A stretch of 32,557 bases of DNA from Hadesarchaea archaeon (lineage in GTDB: Archaea > Hadarchaeota > Hadarchaeia > Hadarchaeales > Hadarchaeaceae): contig DAOVGS010000043.1 in the NCBI GenBank assembly GCA_030672285.1, positions 1 through 32,557 on the forward strand, written 5' to 3'. The translations under genes were made by a program, and so were the position numbers. Positions 26,960-32,557 of this stretch are shown one piece after another; within the stretch, counting starts at the first letter, position 1; each line of letters begins with the position of its first letter. Under the pieces are notes generated by a model. That model searched no databases. It saw only the letters and a program-made list of their open reading frames with translations, and was not told the DNA's origin.

Positions 26960-28279
26960 CTAAGGGGCGAGCCTCCGTCTATCGCGCGGAAACAGGACCA
27001 CTTCCCGGATATTATCGGCGCCGGTAAGAACCATTGTTAGGCGGTCCAATCCCAAACCAAAACCCGCATGCGGCGGAAGCCCGGCCCGGAAGCTTTGAAG
27101 GTGCGATTCAAAGCTCTGTGGGTTCAATCCTTTTTGCTTAAGCTGTTTTACGAGGAGCTCCTCTTGGTGGATGCGCGTCCCGCCTGATGCCAGTTCTAAC
27201 CCTTTATGCATTAGGTCAAAAGCCCCACTTAACTTTGGATTGTCTTTTTTTGGCATGGTATAAAATGGTTTGAGAATCATCGGCCAGTCAACAACAAAAT
27301 AGGCCCCGTCGACGAGTTCGCCGAGTTTTTTCTCAGCTGGAGTCGGCAGGTCCTCACCCCACGGGACTTTCACCCCCGCCCGCTCTAATTTTTTGATGGC
27401 CTCGTCGTAGGTTACGCGCCGGAATGGCTTCTTTGGGACTTCCAGCTTGTGGTTGAGGGGCTTCAGCTCCTCGGCACATTTTCGTTTGACGTCCGAGAAT
27501 ACTTCAACGATTAAATCTTCTAAAATTTTCATCACATCCTCAGCCGCCGCGTACGCGACCTCGATATCGATTGAAATTGCCTCGTTCAGGTGCCGCGGCG
27601 TGTCGTGCTCCTCGGCGCGGAAGATCGGCCCAACCTCGAAGACACGCCCGAAGCAGCCCGTGAGCACCTCTTTGTAGAGCTGGGGGCTCTGGCTCAGGAA
27701 AGCCTCGCGTTCGAAGTAGGAGATGGGAAAAAGGGCCGCCCCGCTCTCGGTTGCTGTTGCCACAATCTTCGGCGTGTTAACCTCGATAAACCCTTTGGAT
27801 ACGAGGTAATTCCGTGCGGTCTGGAGCGCTTGGTGGCGAATTTTGAATATAGCGAGCGACTCCGAGCGGCGGAGGTCTAGAGCGCGAGCGTCCAGACGGG
27901 TATCTAAGTTAGCTTTTACCCGTCCCCTCGGGTCGAGCGGCAGGGGAACGGAGGCGAGGTTTAAAACCCTGATCTCGGAGGGAAAGACTTCAACGCCGCG
28001 TGGGGCCTGTTTTGCAGCGACTACTTTACCTCTTACAGCAACCGCCGACTCTTGGGTCAGGCCGTCTATCTTGGCGAGTAGCTTTTTGCCGACTTTAGCC
28101 TTTGGTGCCGTGACTTGGATGGAGCCGGAGATATCGGAGAGGATGAAAAATTTGATGCCGCCGAGGTCGCGGACATCGCCGACCCTCCCCATCACCACGA
28201 CCTCCTTGCCGGCCAGCTTCGAGGCGACTTCCGTGGAAAGGTGGGTTCGCCGCAAGTTTCCCAATTCATCGAGCTTCAT
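26960..28279 (-). CDS. aspS: Aspartyl-tRNA synthetase (archaeal type)
   Basis: OB anticodon-binding domain, class II motif 2 FRAEEHDTPRHLNEA, motif 3 [15 protein letters not shown], end [11 protein letters not shown]. Start placed at MKLDELGNLRRTHLS (ORF track opens at 28300). Confidence 0.95.
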   Translation of the reverse strand: MKLDELGNLRRTHLSTEVASKLAGKEVVVMGRVGDVRDLGGIKFFILSDISGSIQVTAPKAKVGKKLLAKIDGLTQESAVAVRGKVVAAKQAPRGVEVFPSEIRVLNLASVPLPLDPRGRVKANLDTRLDARALDLRRSESLAIFKIRHQALQTARNYLVSKGFIEVNTPKIVATATESGAALFPISYFEREAFLSQSPQLYKEVLTGCFGRVFEVGPIFRAEEHDTPRHLNEAISIDIEVAYAAAEDVMKILEDLIVEVFSDVKRKCAEELKPLNHKLEVPKKPFRRVTYDEAIKKLERAGVKVPWGEDLPTPAEKKLGELVDGAYFVVDWPMILKPFYTMPKKDNPKLSGAFDLMHKGLELASGGTRIHQEELLVKQLKQKGLNPQSFESHLQSFRAGLPPHAGFGLGLDRLTMVLTGADNIREVVLFPRDRRRLAP

Positions 28280-28286
28280 GCAATCA

Positions 28287-28790
28287 CTACTCAAATGCAA
28301 GTTTGATGTTTTTATTGGTTAGCTTTGTCAGGGCAACCTGGACTGTTTTGACGCTGGCGGGGAGGCGCTTGAGGTGTAGGCGCGGCACCCTCACGCGGTG
28401 TTCTTCCTTCCCTCCAGCGTAGAGGACATTGATTCCCAGAACTTTTGCTGGAGTTAAGATGTCTTGTGCTAGCTTGCGGGTTTCAGTGCCCTCCTCGGCA
28501 ACGCGAGTTTTCACCCGAAGCTTGTTCTCGAGCCCTCGAACAACTTTGCCACCCCTTCCCACAGTAAAACGTATTTCTCCGCGCCCGACGACGAGGACGA
28601 TCAAATCGCCGGCATCGATTGCGCGCTTGAAGTTTATCTTTTCCAGCCCGCGATGCTTTTGCGCGAGTTCGAATAGGATCTCGGAGATTTTAACATCGAG
28701 CTCTGAAATCTTACCATCTTTCAGCTTGCTCTCGCACCCTTGGCAGAGGATGCCGCTCCTGAGGCACACGTTGCAGATAGGTGTTCGCAA
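28287..28790 (-). CDS. NusA-like KH-domain transcription factor (archaeal)
   Basis: N-terminal zinc motif CNVCLRSGILCQGC, KH-like VGRGGKVVRGLENKLRVKTRVAE. Confidence 0.85.
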   Translation of the reverse strand: MRTPICNVCLRSGILCQGCESKLKDGKISELDVKISEILFELAQKHRGLEKINFKRAIDAGDLIVLVVGRGEIRFTVGRGGKVVRGLENKLRVKTRVAEEGTETRKLAQDILTPAKVLGINVLYAGGKEEHRVRVPRLHLKRLPASVKTVQVALTKLTNKNIKLAFE

Positions 28791-28879
28791 ATTCGGCCCA
28801 GTAGTCCTTCGTTCTGGCGGTTTAAGGACTTTCAGAACTGGGTAAAGGAGGCAAAAAAATAAAAAGAGCGCGGGAGGGT

Positions 28880-29227
28880 TTACTTACCCCTTCCGAGCAC
28901 TATTTCGATGGTCGAAACATTGGTCGCGCCGCGCTCGCCTTGAACCTCTTCGGTTCCAATCGAAATGTTTTTCACAATTAGTCCCTGCAAGAAGCGATTT
29001 CTGGTAATCTCCGCAACGTCGACGGTCCTGCTGATCGCTTTACCTCGTGCCTTCAAGATGACATCGCCGGAACCCATGTTGAACTGCGTTATCACTGCAA
29101 GCACGTAGTTCATCACGGGCTTTATCCCGATAAAAACCACGTTCTCCGCAGCTGGTTTTTCCTTCACCGCAGGTTTTTCCTTCATCGCAGGTTTCTCTTC
29201 AGTCACGGCAGGTTTCTCTTCAGCCAT
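28880..29227 (-). CDS. albA: Alba DNA/RNA-binding protein with an EKPA-repeat N-terminal extension
   Basis: [52 protein letters not shown] is the Alba core, preceded by [28 protein letters not shown]. Confidence 0.93.
   Translation of the reverse strand: MAEEKPAVTEEKPAMKEKPAVKEKPAAENVVFIGIKPVMNYVLAVITQFNMGSGDVILKARGKAISRTVDVAEITRNRFLQGLIVKNISIGTEEVQGERGATNVSTIEIVLGRGK
29147..29221 (-). repeat. Short tandem coding repeat (four EKPA units) in the Alba N-terminal tail
   Basis: EKPA at residues 4-7, 11-14, 17-20 and 23-26, with matching reiterated GCAGGTTT(T/C)TC on the plus strand. Confidence 0.8.
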
Positions 29228-29438
29228 TGTACCTTGCCTCCCTTTGTTTTTATGGACAATTTCTCCTATCCTCGGCCTTCATAAATACCTTTTGGGGGGC
29301 GAGGCGTGAGCACGAAATGGTTGAATGTTTACTTTTACAAAGTTTAACTTGACATTTGGTGGTCCTATGCCAAGGGCGGCCGAGTTGACCGAACGCCAGC
29401 TCTTCATATTGCGCAAGCTCTTCAGCGAGGGCAGGTGA

Positions 29439-29858
29439 CTAGCGCCGCGGGGCTTCCTTTGCGAGCTGCACCATTCGCTTCTCGATTCGGTCGCGCAGCT
29501 CATCCATGTCCCCCTCGCCGCGAGCCAGCGTGACGTAGTCCAATAAGTCATCCACCATGAGCTCAGCAGTTTCGGTTTCAAGGATCCCAGCGTAAACCGC
29601 TAGCTCGATCGTGTAAAAAGAACGCATAATGTCGTCGCGCCCCCTCCGCCAACGCTTCCAAACCCCGGGCCTCTGAATTCGGAGCTTTTCTGCAAGCTCC
29701 TCGAAGGTCGCACCCTCGCTCCAGTAGTGAAGGAGCATCGTTTTGAGCGTTTTTTCGTCGAGGTGGGACCGCTCCAGCAGCGCGCGCGCGAGCAGATTTT
29801 CGCGCAACCATTTTTCGGCTCGGATGAATTCCTCTCTTGGCATCTCAGTCCCCCGCAT
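29439..29858 (-). CDS. Small helix-turn-helix protein of unknown function
   Basis: LLHYWSEGATFEELAEKLRIQRPGVWKRWRRGRDDIMRSFY reads as an HTH, followed by a helical C-terminus. Confidence 0.65.
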   Translation of the reverse strand: MRGTEMPREEFIRAEKWLRENLLARALLERSHLDEKTLKTMLLHYWSEGATFEELAEKLRIQRPGVWKRWRRGRDDIMRSFYTIELAVYAGILETETAELMVDDLLDYVTLARGEGDMDELRDRIEKRMVQLAKEAPRR

Positions 29859-29877
29859 GTTTCCCCTTTTTGGAAAC
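29859..29877. promoter_or_regulatory. Candidate operator: inverted repeat GTTTCC-N7-GGAAAC
   Basis: GTTTCC (29859-29864) and GGAAAC (29872-29877), immediately upstream of the small HTH gene start. Confidence 0.35.
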
Positions 29878-29904
29878 AGGATTAAAAACCTATTGGAAAA
29901 GAGT

Positions 29905-30783
29905 TCACCTCAAGAATGAAAAAGCTCGTTTTAGAAGGGGGCGCTTGTTCGCTTGCTTTACCACGCGCGCGTCGATCGGTACATCCATCTCCGCGGCACG
30001 GTGAATTGTGTTGCTCGCAGCCTTTAAGGCCAACCTCGGGACCCCCTTGCTGAGTTTGTAGAGCGATTTAAATCCACTTGGGGTCAGTAGACCATCGGAG
30101 TTGGTGCATCCAGCGTTTTTGAGGCGGAGTTCGAGCAATTCCTTGAGATTTTTCCTGTTCATCGGTCTCAGCTCGACGTGTATTTGTACGCGGTCGAGCA
30201 GCGCGGGCACCTCAGCGAGGAAGCGTTGCATTTGTTTGAGCTCACCGTTGAGGAGAATTGAGATATTTGGGATGTCGGCCAACACGCGCAGAAATTCGCC
30301 GACCTCAAGCACGTCTGCGCCGCTCTCGGGGATGTCGTCGATGATCACCGCTAGCCGCTCTTGGTGCTCCTGCGGCCATCGGCGCAGGATTTCGAAGAGG
30401 CTCGCCCGGTCTTTGTTGGCGTCCATCTCCAGCCCCAGAATTATCGCACTCAGTAGCTCATCGGCTGATTTGTACGCGGCGCCGTGGATGAGGATGGGCA
30501 TGACATGTTTTGAGGGATCGGGCGCGGTTAGGCTTTCTTCCCTCAGTGAGGCGACCAAGAACTCGCACGCGGTTGTTTTACCCATTCCCAGCGCGCCCAT
30601 GAGGATGCCGACCTTGCCCTCGGACAACAACCATTTGAGCTTGCGCAGGTCATCCTGTTGAAATGGAGCGAACGCATCAACCGAGGGTAGCTCGAGTTCG
30701 AATGGGTCGCCCCGCAGCCCCCAACGCTGAAGGTAGCTCTCAAAACGCTGGTCGCGGCCGATCTTCTCCTCGAATGTGGTCAT
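29905..30783 (-). CDS. AAA+ ATPase, ExeA/TniB-like
   Basis: YLQRWGLRGDPFELELPSVDAF, Walker A GALGMGKTT, Walker B LAVIIDDIPE, ISILLNGE; 4-nt overlap with the upstream gene. Confidence 0.85.
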   Translation of the reverse strand: MTTFEEKIGRDQRFESYLQRWGLRGDPFELELPSVDAFAPFQQDDLRKLKWLLSEGKVGILMGALGMGKTTACEFLVASLREESLTAPDPSKHVMPILIHGAAYKSADELLSAIILGLEMDANKDRASLFEILRRWPQEHQERLAVIIDDIPESGADVLEVGEFLRVLADIPNISILLNGELKQMQRFLAEVPALLDRVQIHVELRPMNRKNLKELLELRLKNAGCTNSDGLLTPSGFKSLYKLSKGVPRLALKAASNTIHRAAEMDVPIDARVVKQANKRPLLKRAFSFLR

Positions 30784-31568
30784 CTCGCTACCCTCACCTG
30801 CAGTTCGAATGCCCCGTTTTTACCCGTTAGGTAACCGCGAGCGCTCATTCGTTCACAAAATGTCTTCGTGACCGCTTCCGGGCACCGGGCCCGAGAGGTG
30901 AGATCTTCGGGCGTGAAAGTTCTCAATACAACAGCGGCCGAGAGGAGGTCCCCAAAAACGGCGCGTTGAGCCAGTCCAGCGGGCGCGAGTGCATCGAGGA
31001 TAGCGTGGCGAGGGACTTCCGCTATCTTCGGAGTAACGGAGGCAGGCCGAATCTCTTCTTTTATTTCTTTTTCGGGCTTCTGGACGGGTACTTCGGGCGA
31101 TATCCTGCGCTTTTGGGGCCGTGGAGAAGGAGTTCTATGCGCTTCGTGGTGGCATTTCTGGCAAAGCGTGACCAAATTATCTGGATCGTTCCGGCTCGTT
31201 CCATTTTTATGATGCACTCCGAGTAGCTCCTTCCCACCACATTTCGAGCAAGTGTAGCCATCCCTGATGAGAATAGCTCTTTTCACAAGCTCCCAATCAT
31301 CTCGATGATAAGAAAAGACGTAGCTTAAGAAGAATGAAAGGTGTTCATCTTTCAGGAGGGTTGGCTGGGGGGACGGAGGTGAAACTACGGACGGTTTTTC
31401 CAGCAAACGTTCTATTTCACCCTCAGGTATCCTCCTCTGCCCCCCTTCTGGGCGCACAACTTTGATTTTTCCTTCCTTGTCCCACCGTCTGATCGTGTTT
31501 GGATGTACCCCAAGTAAGGTGCATGCTTCCTTCATTGTGTAAAGTTTCCCTTTTAGCTCTGCCACCAC
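30780..31568 (-). CDS. MerR/excisionase-type HTH fused to an HNH nuclease domain and a C-terminal helical (wHTH-like) region
   Basis: YTMKEACTLLGVHPNTIRRWDKEGKIKVVRPEGGQRRIPEGEIERLL; RDGYTCSKCGGKELLGVHHKNGTSRNDPDNLVTLCQKCHHEAH. Confidence 0.88.
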   Translation of the reverse strand: MVAELKGKLYTMKEACTLLGVHPNTIRRWDKEGKIKVVRPEGGQRRIPEGEIERLLEKPSVVSPPSPQPTLLKDEHLSFFLSYVFSYHRDDWELVKRAILIRDGYTCSKCGGKELLGVHHKNGTSRNDPDNLVTLCQKCHHEAHRTPSPRPQKRRISPEVPVQKPEKEIKEEIRPASVTPKIAEVPRHAILDALAPAGLAQRAVFGDLLSAAVVLRTFTPEDLTSRARCPEAVTKTFCERMSARGYLTGKNGAFELQVRVAR

Positions 31569-31579
31569 TTCACCTTTTT

Positions 31580-31703
31580 TAACAATTTTTTACATTTCCT
31601 AACAATATCACATCTAATTTTACCTTAAAAAGTTAACTATTCATGACTACAATTAAAGGTTTTTTAACAAAAGCTAACAAAATTAGGGTTAAAAAATTAA
31701 CAA
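31580..31703 (+). repeat. Five copies of TAACAA in the AT-rich region upstream of the HTH-HNH gene
   Basis: Exact TAACAA at 31580, 31600, 31665, 31675 and 31698. Confidence 0.6.
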
Positions 31704-32557
31704 ATTCTAGGCGCCGGATCCCCGATGGGTGACTCTAGCGAGCGCCGCCCCCCCACCACCGTTTCAAGCATCACATCGCCGCGGTAATCGGTTGTCACTT
31801 CACCAATCACACACGCTTTTTTGCCATATTTCGATTTTCGTATCACAGCAAGAACCTCATCGCAGCGCTCGGATTCAACCCCGATGATTGCCTTACCCTC
31901 GTTTGTTATCTGGAGCGGGTCGATGCCCAGCATCTCGCTCATCGACCTAACTGCGGGCAGGATCGGGATGTCGGCTTCCTTCAATAGGATCCCAACGTTC
32001 GCCTTCGAGGCCATATCGTTGAGGGCAGCCGCTAAACCCCCGCGAGTTGGATCCTTCATCGCCGTCACCCCACCTACTTTAAGCGCAGCTTTGACGGTTT
32101 CCCAAAGGGGCGCGACATCCGAGCATAGGTCAACATCGACGCTGATCCCTTCACGGTGAGCTAAAATGGTGACTCCATGGTCTCCGATGGTTCCGGTAAC
32201 GATGATTTTGTTCCCCGGTTTAAAGCCGTGGTCGGTAACTAGGGTTTCGGCCGCACCAACTCCAGTGGTGGTGAGTAATACCCCATCGAGCGCCCCCCGC
32301 TCCATGACCTTCGTGTCGCCCGTTATCACCGGGACTTTTGCCTCTTGGGCGGTAGCGTCTATCGATTGACAAATTTTCCGGAAATCTTCGATTAAAAATC
32401 CCTCCTCGAGCACGGCGGCGCAGGCCATTGCCAACGGACGGGCCCCCATCACCGCGAGGTCGTTCACCGTGCCAGCGATCGCGAGCCTGCCTATGTCACC
32501 TCCAGGGAAGAAAAGTGGTTTGACGATGTGGGAGTCGGTTGTCAGCACGAGGGTTTT
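31697..32557 (-). CDS. hypE: Hydrogenase maturation factor HypE, 5' end beyond the window
   Basis: LTTDSHIVKPLFFPGGDIGRLAIAGTVNDLAVMGARPLAM, MKDPTRGGLAAALNDMA, C-terminal PRIC (HypE thiocarbamate-acceptor Cys). Confidence 0.95.
   Translation of the reverse strand, partial: KTLVLTTDSHIVKPLFFPGGDIGRLAIAGTVNDLAVMGARPLAMACAAVLEEGFLIEDFRKICQSIDATAQEAKVPVITGDTKVMERGALDGVLLTTTGVGAAETLVTDHGFKPGNKIIVTGTIGDHGVTILAHREGISVDVDLCSDVAPLWETVKAALKVGGVTAMKDPTRGGLAAALNDMASKANVGILLKEADIPILPAVRSMSEMLGIDPLQITNEGKAIIGVESERCDEVLAVIRKSKYGKKACVIGEVTTDYRGDVMLETVVGGRRSLESPIGDPAPRIC

Noticed and set aside
29279-29581. 100-aa minus-strand ORF overlapping the small HTH gene
   Set aside because: Overlaps the better-supported 29439..29858 ORF in another frame, with no motif.
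1-32557. CRISPR array, transposase or integrase
   Set aside because: No regularly spaced direct repeats of CRISPR size and no transposase or integrase motifs were seen.

Overview
Archaeal chromosomal segment: TFS, RpoL, PolD, GINS, PCNA, Alba and aIF2-alpha are all present. The lineage is not assigned. The core is a long, mostly co-directional information-processing supercluster (about 8.2-18.6 kb): dph2, csl4, small ORF, rpoL, DUF99, signal peptidase, NUDIX, TFS, OB-fold protein, PCNA, priL, priS, GINS51, L44e, S27e, aIF2-alpha, Nop10, PAC2. A PolD large subunit (5'-truncated), two CCA-encoding tRNA genes (Ser-CGA, Thr-CGU), an NreA/radical-SAM pair, endonuclease Q, a ferredoxin/geranylgeranyl-reductase pair, aspS, a NusA-like KH protein, Alba and a HypE (truncated at the window end) surround or follow it. 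Less ordinary content: (i) a LAGLIDADG homing endonuclease gene lying between intact aspS and a diverged second copy of the aspS 3' end that starts at motif 3, suggesting insertion with restoration of the host C-terminus; (ii) an AN1-zinc-finger protein with two apparent PD-(D/E)XK nuclease-like cores plus a small partner gene; (iii) a MerR-HTH-HNH nuclease translationally coupled to an ExeA/TniB-like AAA+ ATPase, with TAACAA repeats upstream and a small HTH protein downstream; (iv) a membrane-anchored metzincin-like protease with about 9 calcium-binding-type DxDxDG repeats; (v) C-terminal PIP-box-like motifs on PolD-DP2, NreA and EndoQ in the same window as PCNA; (vi) Alba with a repetitive EKPA tail. 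Family calls come from reading motifs by eye. No database search was run.
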